Assembly (NCBI RefSeq): GCF_009856865.1 | Contig: NZ_WVUD01000005.1 | Coordinates: forward strand, 91,918 to 155,917 | Reading direction: 5' to 3' | DNA: 64,000 nucleotides | DNA from: Solidesulfovibrio aerotolerans | Lineage (GTDB): Bacteria; Desulfobacterota; Desulfovibrionia; Desulfovibrionales; Desulfovibrionaceae | The notes under the pieces: generated by a model | What the model was told of the DNA's origin: nothing | Databases searched by the model: none | Seen by the model: the letters and a program-made list of their open reading frames with translations, nothing else | Shown here: piece after piece, positions 52,199-63,668 of the stretch | How the letters are laid out: every line of letters starts with the position of its first letter | Position numbering within the stretch: the stretch's first letter is position 1 | Program-made: the position numbers and the translations under genes

Positions 52199-52236
52199 AA
52201 AAGGGCCGCGCCCGCGCAAAAGGCCCCGGCCCTTTT
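52199..52236 (+). terminator. Hairpin between ptsH and ptsI
   Basis: AAAAGGGCCG (52199-52208) and CGGCCCTTTT (52227-52236) are perfect reverse complements with an 18-nt loop, and the descending arm ends in four U. It lies in the 184-bp ptsH-ptsI gap. It could lower EI expression relative to HPr or act as an attenuator. Confidence 0.55.
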
Positions 52237-52329
52237 AAAAAGCACCTCCAGGGCCGCCCGCCAACCTCAACCCCCACGCGTCCCGGACCGCCCAGACAGC
52301 CCGTGCGCGACGCCAAGGACCAGCCCGAC

Positions 52330-54111
52330 ATGGCAACCCTCAAAGGCATTCCCGTCTCGGCCGGCATCTCCATCGGACGGGCCTTTTTCCTCAACCGTTC
52401 CGGGGCCGGTCCCCTGCCCCGCCAGACCCTGCCCGAAGCCCTGGTCGGGCCGGAACTGGCCCGGCTGGACCGGGCCTTTGAGCAGTTCGGCCTGGAAATC
52501 GAGCAGGCCAGGGAGCGCATCCCGGCGGAATTGCGCGAACACGCCCTGATCCTCGATTCCCATATGATGATCCTCAAAGACCCCAAGCTTTCCGGGGTCG
52601 CCAAGCGCTATGTGCAAAGCCTTGGCATCAACGCCGAATGGGCCTTGGACAAGGCCGTGGCCGATCTGGAAAAGGCCTTTGAGGCTCTGGACGACCCCTA
52701 TTTCCGCGACCGCATCCAGGATGTGCGCACGGTGGCCGGCCGGGTCCAGGCCCGTCTGGCCGGCCAGACCGCCGAGACCCGGGCCATCGAAAGCCGGGTG
52801 GTGCTCATGGCCCACGACGTCTCCCCGGCCGACACCGCGAGTTTGCAAACCGATAAGATCATGGCCCTGGTCACGGTCCAGGGCGGCAAGACCTCCCATA
52901 CCGGCATCCTGGCCCGCACCCTTGGCATCCCGGCCGTGGTCGGGGTGACCCAGCTTGAGCGCGAGGTGCGCGACGGTGATCTGGTGGTGGTGGACGGGCT
53001 GCGCGGCGTGGTGGTGCTCTCCCCGTCCGAAGACGAACTGGCCCGGCTCTCCGATCTCAAATACCAGTTTGAGGCCTATCAGGCCGGCATCATGCGCGGC
53101 TGCCATCTGCCCGGGGAAACCATCGACGGCTATCGCCTGAAGGTCAAAGCCAACATCGAGATGCTCGACGAGGTGCCCACAGTCGTTACGAACGGCGGCG
53201 AGGGCATTGGCCTGTATCGCACCGAATATTCCTACATGAACCGGGCCAAGCTCCCCACAGAGGACGAATTATACCAGGAATACCTGGATCTTGCCACCAT
53301 CATGTCGCCCCGGCGCGTGACGCTGCGCACCCTCGACGCCGGAGCCGACAAGTTCGTCAGCACCCTGGGGGCGCTGGATGAGCGCAATCCGGCCCTGGGC
53401 CTTCGGGCCATCCGGTTGTGCATGCACCACCCCGATATCTTTAAGACCCAGTTGCGGGCCATCCTGCGGGCCTCGGTCGCCGGCAACATCTCGGTGATGT
53501 TTCCCATGATCTCCGGGCTGCGCGAAATCCGCCAGGCCAAGGCCATGCTGGCCGAGGCCCGGGCCGAACTGCGCCAGGAAGGCCAGCGCTTTGACACCGA
53601 ACTGCCCGTCGGCATCATGATGGAGCTGCCCTCGGCCGTCATGATCGCCGAAGTACTGGCCCGGGAAGTCGATTTCTTCAGCATCGGCACCAACGACCTC
53701 ATCCAGTATTCCCTGGGCATCGACCGCACCAACCGCTACGTGTCGCACATGTACCAGCCCCTGCACCCGGCCGTGGTGCGCAGCATCAAGCACGTGGTGG
53801 ACGCGGCCCATCAGGCCGGCATCGAAGTGAGCCTGTGCGGCGAGATGGCCTCCGATCCTTTTTGCGTGCCCATCCTCATGGGCATGCAGATCGATTGCAT
53901 AAGCTTGACTCCCCAGGCCATCCCCGGCATCAAGCGCATCATTCGCCAGGCCACCATGGACGATTGCAAAATCCTGCTTAAATTGGTCCTGGAAAGCCCG
54001 TCCGTGACCAGGACCAACGCCCTGGTCCAGGAAACCATCTTCCGGCAGTTTCCGGACGAGTTGATGTTTTATTCCTCCCTGCTCGACCGGGAGGAGACCC
54101 CGACCCATTGA
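52330..54111 (+). CDS. ptsI: PTS phosphotransferase enzyme I
   Basis: EI (593 aa) autophosphorylates from phosphoenolpyruvate on His190 (GGKTSHTGILAR) and passes phosphate to HPr. Domains: N-terminal HPr-binding and swivelling domain (1-240), then the PEP-binding TIM barrel with GIGLYRTEYSYMNR, GTNDLIQYSLGIDRTNRYV and the catalytic Cys in SLCGEMASDP. Length matches the family. The start MATLKGIPVSAGIS is the usual EI N-terminus. Confidence 0.95.
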   Translation: MATLKGIPVSAGISIGRAFFLNRSGAGPLPRQTLPEALVGPELARLDRAFEQFGLEIEQARERIPAELREHALILDSHMMILKDPKLSGVAKRYVQSLGINAEWALDKAVADLEKAFEALDDPYFRDRIQDVRTVAGRVQARLAGQTAETRAIESRVVLMAHDVSPADTASLQTDKIMALVTVQGGKTSHTGILARTLGIPAVVGVTQLEREVRDGDLVVVDGLRGVVVLSPSEDELARLSDLKYQFEAYQAGIMRGCHLPGETIDGYRLKVKANIEMLDEVPTVVTNGGEGIGLYRTEYSYMNRAKLPTEDELYQEYLDLATIMSPRRVTLRTLDAGADKFVSTLGALDERNPALGLRAIRLCMHHPDIFKTQLRAILRASVAGNISVMFPMISGLREIRQAKAMLAEARAELRQEGQRFDTELPVGIMMELPSAVMIAEVLAREVDFFSIGTNDLIQYSLGIDRTNRYVSHMYQPLHPAVVRSIKHVVDAAHQAGIEVSLCGEMASDPFCVPILMGMQIDCISLTPQAIPGIKRIIRQATMDDCKILLKLVLESPSVTRTNALVQETIFRQFPDELMFYSSLLDREETPTH

Positions 54112-54249
54112 CCGCCCCGGCCGCCGGGCCGTATCAACGGCCCAAGGGCTGCGCCACAAGGCGGCAGTGACGCCGCCGCCCGCCCGGGGCAAGCCCTTCT
54201 GGCGCGCATTTGACGCGAAACGGGCGCGGTTTGACCACTAAAGGATGTC

Positions 54250-54714
54250 ATGGCAGCGAAAGAATCGGGCGAAAAACTCATCGCCCTCAATAAAAAAGCC
54301 CGCCACCTCTACGAATTTCTCGAAAAATTCGAAGCAGGCATGGTGCTGGTCGGCTCCGAGCTGAAATCGCTTCGGGCCGGGCATGTCAGCTACAAGGACG
54401 GCTACGTCAAGTTCCAGGACGGCGAGGCGTTTTTGATCGGCGTGCATATCGCGCCCTATGCCAACGCCGGGGATCTCGGCCACGAGCCGGAACGGCCGCG
54501 CAAGCTGCTGCTGCACGCCGGGGAAATCCACAACCTGCGCACCAAGGTGGAGCAAAAGGGGCTGACCGTGGTCCCGTTGCGGATGTATTTTAAAAACGGT
54601 CGGGCCAAGGTGGAAATCGCCCTGGTCCGGGGCAAAAAGACGTATGACCGCCGCGACGACCTCAAATCCCGGGATCTCGATCGCGACGCGGCCCGGGAAT
54701 TGGCCCGGCATTAG
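54250..54714 (+). CDS. smpB: SsrA-binding protein SmpB
   Basis: SmpB (154 aa) binds tmRNA and helps rescue stalled ribosomes. Landmarks are LNKKARHLYEFLEKFEAGMVLVGSELKSLR, KLLLHAGEI, LTVVPLRMYFKNGRAKVEIALVRGKK, and the basic C-terminal tail DLKSRDLDRDAARELARH. Start after AAGGATGTC. I do not see a tmRNA gene in the window. Confidence 0.95.
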   Translation: MAAKESGEKLIALNKKARHLYEFLEKFEAGMVLVGSELKSLRAGHVSYKDGYVKFQDGEAFLIGVHIAPYANAGDLGHEPERPRKLLLHAGEIHNLRTKVEQKGLTVVPLRMYFKNGRAKVEIALVRGKKTYDRRDDLKSRDLDRDAARELARH

Positions 54715-54774
54715 GGACGCGGTCCCGGGCGCGCCTGCGCGCCGCTCACGGCAAACCGCTGGAAGGAACCACTC

Positions 54775-55290
54775 ATGGCCCGCAAATACCACGCCCTTCT
54801 CCTCATTCTCGTCCTCGCCATCGTCTTTGCCGGCGCGGCGACGGCCCGGGCCGCCGAGGCCGACGAACGCGTGGAGGCTTTTCTCGATGAAACGGCTGCC
54901 CTCTTCGGACCCTCGGAAGCCGAAGTCGTGCGCCGCCTCGGCCCGCCCAGGGACCGTCAGGCCGTGCCCTTTACCAGCCCCCACGATGACAAACCCTACG
55001 AGATCATCACGCTCACCTACGAAGGCCTGACCGTGTCGCTGTACAGCATGGAAGAAGGCCAGCGCCAGTTCTACCACCAGATCCGTATTTACGGCGCGCC
55101 GGCCTGCTTTGCCCGCAAAATCTGCCGGGGCACCCCCAAGGAACGCCTGACCAACGCCATCGGCACCCCCGAGGAAGTGGAAGACAACATCTGGCGCTAT
55201 TCCGACATGAGCGGCTACAACGAACTGGCGTTTACCTTTGACGCGGCCGGAGCCGTGGACACCCTGACCTGGACCGCCGAGGCCGATTGA
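54775..55290 (+). CDS. Exported protein of unknown function, 171 aa
   Basis: The signal peptide (residues 1-26, LLLILVLAIVFAGAATARA) ends just before AEADERVE. The mature domain is mixed alpha/beta with two Cys near 112-117 (ACFARKIC). Unrecognised family. It has GGAAGGAACCAC before its ATG and ends 4 bp before glcD, so it may be co-transcribed with it. The name of a partner cannot be given. Confidence 0.8.
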   Translation: MARKYHALLLILVLAIVFAGAATARAAEADERVEAFLDETAALFGPSEAEVVRRLGPPRDRQAVPFTSPHDDKPYEIITLTYEGLTVSLYSMEEGQRQFYHQIRIYGAPACFARKICRGTPKERLTNAIGTPEEVEDNIWRYSDMSGYNELAFTFDAAGAVDTLTWTAEAD

Positions 55291-55294
55291 CCCC

Positions 55295-56683
55295 ATGAGC
55301 CAAGCCCACGTTCTTTCCGGCGCGGCCCGCCGTTTTCTGGAAAAGCACTTCCCCGGCGACGCCGCCGCCTTTACCCCCGAGGAAATGTTCGTCTACGGAA
55401 CCGACGCCTCCCGTCGCCACGCCATGCCAACGGCGGTGGTGCGCCCATCAACCGTTGGGCAGATCCAGGAACTGCTGGCCTTTGCCCAGGCCAATCGCCT
55501 GCCCATCGTGGCCCGCGGGCGCGGCACCAACACCGTGGGCGACTGCGTGCCGGCATCCGGCGGCATTGTCGTGTCCATGGCCAGAATGAACCGCATCCTG
55601 GAAATCGATCCCGACGACTTTGTGGCCGTGGTCGAACCCGGTCTGGTCACCGGCGATCTGCAGGCCGCCCTGGCCAAGCAGCGCCTTTTTTACGCCCCTG
55701 ATCCGGCCAGCGTGAAATTTTCAAGCCTGGGCGGCAACGCCAACACCTGCGCCGGCGGCATGCGGGCCGTCAAATACGGCGTCACCCGCGACCATATCCT
55801 GGGCCTTGAGGCCGTTATCCCGGGCGGCGAACTGGTGCATTGCGGCGGGCGCACCCACAAAAACGTGGTGGGCCTCGACCTGACGCGGCTCTTCGTCGGC
55901 TCCGAGGGCACCCTAGGCGTTATGACCAAACTAACGCTCAAGCTCCTGCCCCTGCCCGCCGCCACCGCCACCCTGGCCCTGGCCTTTGCCGACGTGGATA
56001 CGGCGCTGACGGCCGCCGCCAGCGTGTTTGCGGCCGGCATCCTGCCCCAGGCCCTGGAATTTATGGCCCGGGAAGCCCTGGCCGCCGTGGCCGGAATCAG
56101 CACCGTGCCCTGGCCCGCCGGGGCCGGGGCGGTCCTTCTTATCCGGGTGGACGGCTCCGCCGAGGCCGTGGCCGCCGATATCCGGCTGGTGGAAACGGCT
56201 GTCCAATCGGCCGCCCCCCTGTGGCGTCAGGCCGCTGTCAGCCACGACGACGAGGAGGCGCTCTGGGAACCGAGACGCCTTTTAAACCCGGCTTCCTTCA
56301 AGGTCGCCCCGGACAAGATCAGTGACGACGTCACCGTGCCGCGCGGCCGCCTGCGCCAGGCCGCTGCCGGCATTGCCGCCACGGCCGGGGAACTGGGCCT
56401 TAAAATCCTGTTGTTCGGGCATATCGGCGACGGCAACCTCCACGTCAACATCATGCATGATGCCGCCGACAGCCACGAACGCGCCCGGGCGCAAACCGCC
56501 CGGGAACGCATCCTGGCCCTGTGCCTGTCCTTGCGCGGAACGCTGTCCGGCGAACACGGCGTGGGGCTGGCCAAGCTGCCCTTTCTCGACCAGCAGCTTT
56601 CGCCGGTCGAACGCGCCCTTATGGCCCGGGTCAAGGCCGCCTTCGATCCCCACGGCATCATGAATCCCGGGAAGGCCTACTAG
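55295..56683 (+). CDS. FAD-linked oxidase, GlcD / D-lactate dehydrogenase type
   Basis: A 462-aa flavoprotein. The PCMH-type FAD domain has VARGRGTNTVGDCVP near 70, SVKFSSLGGNANTCAGG near 145 and FVGSEGTLGVMTKLTLK near 200. The C-terminal FAD-oxidase domain carries FGHIGDGNLHVNIM near 372. It oxidises D-lactate or glycolate and passes electrons to the Fe-S subunit encoded 2 bp downstream. Start at 55295, right after the previous stop, with GAGG in that gene. Adjacent to secA, as in other Desulfovibrio-type genomes as far as I recall. Confidence 0.9.
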   Translation: MSQAHVLSGAARRFLEKHFPGDAAAFTPEEMFVYGTDASRRHAMPTAVVRPSTVGQIQELLAFAQANRLPIVARGRGTNTVGDCVPASGGIVVSMARMNRILEIDPDDFVAVVEPGLVTGDLQAALAKQRLFYAPDPASVKFSSLGGNANTCAGGMRAVKYGVTRDHILGLEAVIPGGELVHCGGRTHKNVVGLDLTRLFVGSEGTLGVMTKLTLKLLPLPAATATLALAFADVDTALTAAASVFAAGILPQALEFMAREALAAVAGISTVPWPAGAGAVLLIRVDGSAEAVAADIRLVETAVQSAAPLWRQAAVSHDDEEALWEPRRLLNPASFKVAPDKISDDVTVPRGRLRQAAAGIAATAGELGLKILLFGHIGDGNLHVNIMHDAADSHERARAQTARERILALCLSLRGTLSGEHGVGLAKLPFLDQQLSPVERALMARVKAAFDPHGIMNPGKAY

Positions 56684-56685
56684 CC

Positions 56686-57873
56686 ATGGCCACGCCGCTG
56701 ACCCCCATCCACTGTCTGCACGGCCAGGGCCGCCGCCCGGAATGCATTCTGTGCGGCCGTTGCCTGTCCGTGTGCCCGCTGTTTGCCGCCACCGGCCGCG
56801 AGGAGCTCTCCCCGCGCGCCAAATTTTTCCTGGCCCGGGCCGTGGCCGAAGGCCGGGCCGAGCTCTCGGCCACGGCCGCCGAGCTCTTGGCCACCATGTG
56901 CCTGTCTTGCGGGCGCTGCGAAAACGCCTGTCCCTTGGGCCTTTGCGGGCCGGATCTGGTGGCCGAGCTGCGGGCGGCCCATCCTGGCTTTGCCGGTTTT
57001 CTCTGGAAGCTGTGGATCGAACGGGCCGGGCTTATGTGGCCGCTGGCCCGCACCCTGACGCGCTTATTGCCGGGCAGCGTGCCCATCGAGGCCGTGGGCC
57101 GGGCCAAGGGCGCCCTGGCCGCCATGGGCTCGGGCGACGCCCCCGCCCCCTGGCTCGCCCCCCGCACCTTTGACACCCGCCGGCGCGGCCAAAAGGCCGT
57201 GCTCTTTGCCGGCTGCGTGGCTGAACACGCCAATCCGGCCTGGAAGGTCTCGGCTGTGCGCCTGCTGGCCGGTCTGGGCCTTGAGATCCTGCCCGACCCG
57301 GGGTTTACCTGCTGCGGCTGCACCCTGGGCCATTCCGGCGCGCCCGAAGCCCAGGCCGCCATGCAGCAGCAAAATATCGAAGCCTGGCGCACGGCCGGCC
57401 GGCCGCTGCTGGTGACCTTTTGCGCCACCTGCCGCTGCGGCCTGCGCGCCTATGCCCGCAAAGACCTGGGCCTGACCATGGACGAAATCGGCCTGTGGCG
57501 GGATCAGCTCGTGTCCCTGGCCGATTTGCTGGGTGACACCAGCTTTGACATCGGTCCTGGCGCCCCCCCGGCCGTGCGCTACCACCGCCCCTGCCACGGG
57601 GCCGGCGGCAACCAGGATCTGGCTTTTTTGCGCCGGGCCATGGGCGAGCGCCTCATTTTTAACGAAAACGAAACCCCCTGCTGCGGCTTCGGGGGCCTGA
57701 CCAAACTGACCTCGCCGGACCTCTCCGACGCCGTGGCCGCCATGGCCCTGGCCATCTACGCCCCCAAACCCGGGGAGCAGATTGTCACCGGCTGTTCGGG
57801 CTGCGTCACCCAGTTGCGCGCCGCCGCCCCGGCTGGCGTTGTCGTCGGCCATTGGCTGGAGTTGATCGGCTAA
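56686..57873 (+). CDS. Iron-sulfur subunit of lactate/glycolate oxidase (GlcF-type)
   Basis: A 395-aa protein. Two N-terminal [4Fe-4S] motifs (CILCGRCLSVCP and CLSCGRCENACP) are followed by two CCG domains (FTCCGC, FCATCRCG; ETPCCGFGG, GCSGCVTQ) that bind a further cluster as in heterodisulfide-reductase-like proteins. It takes electrons from the GlcD-type subunit and delivers them to the membrane quinone pool or a redox carrier. ATG 3 bases after the glcD stop TAG. Confidence 0.92.
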   Translation: MATPLTPIHCLHGQGRRPECILCGRCLSVCPLFAATGREELSPRAKFFLARAVAEGRAELSATAAELLATMCLSCGRCENACPLGLCGPDLVAELRAAHPGFAGFLWKLWIERAGLMWPLARTLTRLLPGSVPIEAVGRAKGALAAMGSGDAPAPWLAPRTFDTRRRGQKAVLFAGCVAEHANPAWKVSAVRLLAGLGLEILPDPGFTCCGCTLGHSGAPEAQAAMQQQNIEAWRTAGRPLLVTFCATCRCGLRAYARKDLGLTMDEIGLWRDQLVSLADLLGDTSFDIGPGAPPAVRYHRPCHGAGGNQDLAFLRRAMGERLIFNENETPCCGFGGLTKLTSPDLSDAVAAMALAIYAPKPGEQIVTGCSGCVTQLRAAAPAGVVVGHWLELIG

Positions 57874-57948
57874 CGGCCGCCCCGCCGCAATCCAAGACAG
57901 ATTTCGAGGCAGCCATACGCCGCCTCGCACCCATAAGGAGTCCCGCTT

Positions 57949-60465
<2,517 letters not shown>

Positions 60466-60478
60466 CCTGAAGAGTCAC

Positions 60479-60508
60479 GGGGCGGGAGCGAAAACGTTGC
60501 CGCCCCTT
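60479..60508 (+). terminator. Weak hairpin after secA
   Basis: GGGGCGG (60479-60485) pairs with CCGCCCC (60500-60506), followed by only TT. It is 14 bp past the secA stop. It may slow polymerase rather than fully end transcription. Confidence 0.35.
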
Positions 60509-60643
60509 GCCCGGAGGCCTGGATTTTTCTACACCAGGAAATCAGGCGCACAAGGCGCGTTCCTTTGACACGATCCGGCGGGTGGACAATCCCCCTGCCA
60601 ACGATTCCCGGGCAGCCGCCATGGCGCGCCCGTACGGTGGGCC

Positions 60644-61498
60644 ATGTTCGCGATAATCGGCATTGTGGTGGTTCTTGGCTGCGTCTTCGGCGGCTTCATG
60701 CTGGAAGGCGGCCATATGGGCGTGCTGTTCCAGCCCATCGAACTGCTCATCATCGGCGGAGCGGCCCTTGGCTCCTTTTTCATCTCCGCGCCCAAGTCCA
60801 TTGCCCTGGGCACCTTTAAACACATCATGCACGTCTTTACCGGCAAGGAACCCTCGGCCGGCGACTATCTTGATCTGCTCACACTCCTGTTTGAATTGAT
60901 CAACATCGCCCGCCGCGACGGCATCGTGGCCCTTGAGCCCCACGTCTCCAAACCGGCCCAGTCCGCCACCCTCAACAAATATCCGGCCATCGCCAAAAAC
61001 AAGCAGCTCGCCTATTTCATCTGCGACAACATCAAGTGCCTGCTGTCCGAGGGCATCGACGCCCACCGCTACGACGACCTCATGCGCACCGACATCGCCA
61101 CCATGCACCACCACGCCATGATCGCCCCCGGGGCCGTGACCAAGATCGCCGACGCTTTGCCTGGCCTTGGCATCGTGGCTGCCGTACTGGGCATCGTTTT
61201 GACCATGGGCAAGATCAACGAGCCGCCGGAAGTGCTTGGCCACAGTATCGGCGCGGCGCTGGTCGGCACGTTTCTCGGCATTCTCTTAAGCTACGGCTTT
61301 GTCGGCCCCATGGCCGTAAACCTGGAATACCAGGCCAAGGCCCAGCAGCACATGCTGCATGTGGTCAAGGAAGTCCTGGCCGCCTTCAACTCCGGCTTTT
61401 CGCCGCTTTTGTCCGTGGAAATGGGCCGTCGGGCCATCCCCGACGACGTGCGGCCGAGCATGGAAGATATGGAAGGAGGGCTGCGTGGGAAAAAATGA
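60644..61498 (+). CDS. motA: Flagellar motor stator protein MotA
   Basis: MotA (284 aa) has four membrane helices and a cytoplasmic loop. Landmarks are GGHMGVLFQPIELLIIGGAALGSF, LPGLGIVAAVLGIVLTMG, and AAALVGTFLGILLSYGFVGPM. Together with MotB it conducts ions and turns the flagellum. The proline-containing helix 3 and 4 region is intact. It overlaps motB by 14 bp. The gap to secA (178 bp) has no clear sigma-28 or sigma-54 promoter. Confidence 0.95.
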   Translation: MFAIIGIVVVLGCVFGGFMLEGGHMGVLFQPIELLIIGGAALGSFFISAPKSIALGTFKHIMHVFTGKEPSAGDYLDLLTLLFELINIARRDGIVALEPHVSKPAQSATLNKYPAIAKNKQLAYFICDNIKCLLSEGIDAHRYDDLMRTDIATMHHHAMIAPGAVTKIADALPGLGIVAAVLGIVLTMGKINEPPEVLGHSIGAALVGTFLGILLSYGFVGPMAVNLEYQAKAQQHMLHVVKEVLAAFNSGFSPLLSVEMGRRAIPDDVRPSMEDMEGGLRGKK

Positions 61499-62273
61499 CG
61501 GCAAGACCGTTGTTATCTATCGCGAATCCGACGAAGGCCACGGCGGCCATCACGGCGGCTCGTGGAAGGTGGCCTACGCCGACTTCGTGACGGCCATGAT
61601 GGCTTTTTTTCTGCTCTTGTGGCTGGTGGTGTCGCTCAAACCCTCGCGCAAGCAGGAGCTGTCCCTGGTCTTTCAGGACAAGAACGTGGCCTCCAAGGAA
61701 AAAGTCCAGAACCTGGAAAAAGTCCCCACCTTCATCAGTCCCGACGCCATCAAAGGCAGCCCGGAATTCAAGCTGAACCAGGAAAACAAGCTCAAATACG
61801 AAGTCGCCATCCTGATCAAGGAGCTCATCACCTCGGATCTGGACGTCAAAAAGAACTCCGGGGTCAGCAACGACTCCTCGGGTGTTTTGATGCAGATCAA
61901 CAACTCGGTGATGTTTAAGCCCGGCGTAGCGGAACTGACCCCGGCCGCCCAGAAGATGCTCGACGGAGTGGCCAAGATCCTGCGCGATTTCAAGATCAAT
62001 CTCACCGTGCGCGGCCACGCCGACGATGATGAAAAAGGCAGTGCCTACCCGTCCAAATGGGAGCTTTCAGCCGCCCGGGCCGCTGCCGCCGTGCGCTATC
62101 TGGCCGAAAAGACAGGCATCCCCACCACCCGCCTGCGGGCCGTGGGGCTGGCCGACAGCCAGCCGCTGGTGCCGCCGACCTCGGCCGAAAACAAGGCCCG
62201 CAACCGGCGCATCGAATTTTTCTACACCAGCCCGGACATGCGGCCGGCCGAACGCTCCCAGGACGGTCCGTAA
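61485..62273 (+). CDS. motB: Flagellar motor stator protein MotB (GTG start)
   Basis: MotB (262 aa). A single membrane helix is at about 32-52 (YADFVTAMMAFFLLLWLVVS), with Asp33, the ion-carrying residue equivalent to Asp32 of E. coli. A plug/linker follows, then an OmpA-like peptidoglycan-binding domain at 150-250 (TVRGHADDDEKGSAYPSKWELSAARAAAAVRYL). The start is GTG at 61485, fixed by GGAAGGAGGGCTGC; longer ATG-start frames upstream lie inside motA. A bidirectional-looking terminator follows. Confidence 0.94.
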   Translation: MGKNDGKTVVIYRESDEGHGGHHGGSWKVAYADFVTAMMAFFLLLWLVVSLKPSRKQELSLVFQDKNVASKEKVQNLEKVPTFISPDAIKGSPEFKLNQENKLKYEVAILIKELITSDLDVKKNSGVSNDSSGVLMQINNSVMFKPGVAELTPAAQKMLDGVAKILRDFKINLTVRGHADDDEKGSAYPSKWELSAARAAAAVRYLAEKTGIPTTRLRAVGLADSQPLVPPTSAENKARNRRIEFFYTSPDMRPAERSQDGP

Positions 62274-62403
62274 GGCCGTCCGGTAGCCTGACGGCCCAGA
62301 AGGCGTCCGTTTGCTTGTTGCTGGCAGAGGTCGTCCGGCAGTCTGGTGGCGGCCCATAAGCCGGCCGTCAGCCTCGCGACGGGCCGTTGCCGATCGCAAA
62401 TGC

Positions 62404-62448
62404 ACAAACCGCCGCTCCTGCCCAGGCAGGAACGGCGGTTTGTTTTTG
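62404..62448 (+). terminator. Intrinsic terminator after motB
   Basis: ACAAACCGCCG (62404-62414) pairs with CGGCGGTTTGT (62433-62443), and an inner stem TCCTGCC/GGCAGGA continues it. TTTTT follows at 62443-62447. It lies between convergent genes and is best for the plus strand. Confidence 0.9.
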
Positions 62449-62454
62449 TCTCGG

Positions 62455-62766
62455 CTACGGTCCGATGTAGATCGGCGGCAGATTGAGCTGGATGCCCGGG
62501 GCCGGGCGGGGAACCCGGCGGCAGGCTCCGGCCTCCCAGAAGGTACCCGGCGGACAGACCGGCGGCGCGTAGGGATAATAGCCCGGTGCATACGGATAAT
62601 ACCCCGGCGGCGGCGGTGGCGGCAGATAGGGAATCGGCATGCAGCCGCGCGGGCCATCCCAGAAATAGCCCGGCGGGCACGGCCCGCGCGCTTCGGCCTC
62701 GCCCGCAACGACCACGGCGGCCAGCAGGAAGCCGGCCAGCAAGCCCAGACAGAGCAGTTTTTTCAT
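62455..62766 (-). CDS. Exported Pro/Tyr-rich protein with CPPG repeats, 103 aa
   Basis: Signal peptide at 1-26 (LGLLAGFLLAAVVVAGEAEA). The mature part contains CPPGYFWDGPRGC and CPPGTFWEAGAC, two copies of a CPPG-x-aromatic-W motif, around PPPPPPGYYPYAPGYYPYAPP. Unrecognised but this kind of protein is usual in envelopes; a disulfide-linked repeat is inferred. The start is set by CCAGGAGAAGGATC; an upstream extension is not gene-like. Confidence 0.75.
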   Translation of the reverse strand: MKKLLCLGLLAGFLLAAVVVAGEAEARGPCPPGYFWDGPRGCMPIPYLPPPPPPGYYPYAPGYYPYAPPVCPPGTFWEAGACRRVPRPAPGIQLNLPPIYIGP

Positions 62767-62877
62767 GATCCTTCTCCTGGCTTGAGGGAGGCCGGACACT
62801 GCGGCGCAACCCCTCATCTGCCCTTGTGGCACACCTGCGCGGCCCTTGGCAAGAAGGCCCGATAAGGACTCGCCCGA

Positions 62878-63360
62878 TCAGGCCGGGCCTTTGCCGAGGC
62901 TAATCTGGCGGATGATGGCGGCCAGCCGCTCCAGGGCGGCGTCAAAGGCGTCACGGCTTTTCGTCTCGCCCCGCACATAGGCGGCCAGGGCAGCCACGGC
63001 CTCGCCCTCGACCTGGTAAAATCCGATCAAAAGCCCCAGATCGCGCCGCTCCTCCGGCCCCAGCCGGTTCATGAGCCGATCCTTGAAGGCAGTCTGGACC
63101 AACTCGGCATACCGGCCCATGTCGGCCAGGGTCTGCCCGACCGCTTCCCGGGTCGCCAACCGCTTGTCGTAGCGCGCGGCCAACCCGGCCAGGGCCTCAT
63201 GGCCCAGCAGCAGCCCCTGCCCGGCCAGCATGCCAATGGTGTGGAGCATCGCCTCGCGCGAGGCATCCTTGGCCGGCGGCGGCTGGGCCAGAGCCGCTGT
63301 TGCAGACCACAGCAGGCTCAGGGCCAGCACACCGCCGCACATCCGCCGCGTCAACCGCAT
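62878..63360 (-). CDS. Exported helical protein of unknown function, 160 aa
   Basis: The signal peptide is at residues 1-26 (CGGVLALSLLWSATAALAQ). The mature part is all-alpha and charged (REAMLHTIGMLAGQGLLLGHEALAGLAARYDKRL, LMNRLGPEERRDLGLLIGFYQVEGEAVAAL). No cysteines or known motif after the signal. Start set by CCCAGGAGGCCCCG; the frame is open 90 codons further but those look unlike a gene. Unrecognised family. Confidence 0.72.
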   Translation of the reverse strand: MRLTRRMCGGVLALSLLWSATAALAQPPPAKDASREAMLHTIGMLAGQGLLLGHEALAGLAARYDKRLATREAVGQTLADMGRYAELVQTAFKDRLMNRLGPEERRDLGLLIGFYQVEGEAVAALAAYVRGETKSRDAFDAALERLAAIIRQISLGKGPA

Positions 63361-63668
63361 CGGGGCCTCCTGGGAAATCGTTCGCCGCATGCCCCTATCC
63401 TGCCGCAACCCAAAGGCAACGACAAGCCCTACAGCCAAAGACCTGTCTGCTGTGCCCCGAAACCCGTTGACGGCGCTGCCGCCGCCCGCCACAAAAGCAG
63501 GAGGCACCGCGCTGCCGGCCCTCCCGCCCGCGCCCGGCCCACAGCTTCTCCTGTGCCTGACACTGGCGCCCAGCTTGGCCGTTTTGCCTGCGCCCGGCCC
63601 ACCGCCCCCCTGTGCCTGCTGTTGGCACACAACGCGCCCGGCCCCACCCTGCCCCCAAGGAGCCTTCC

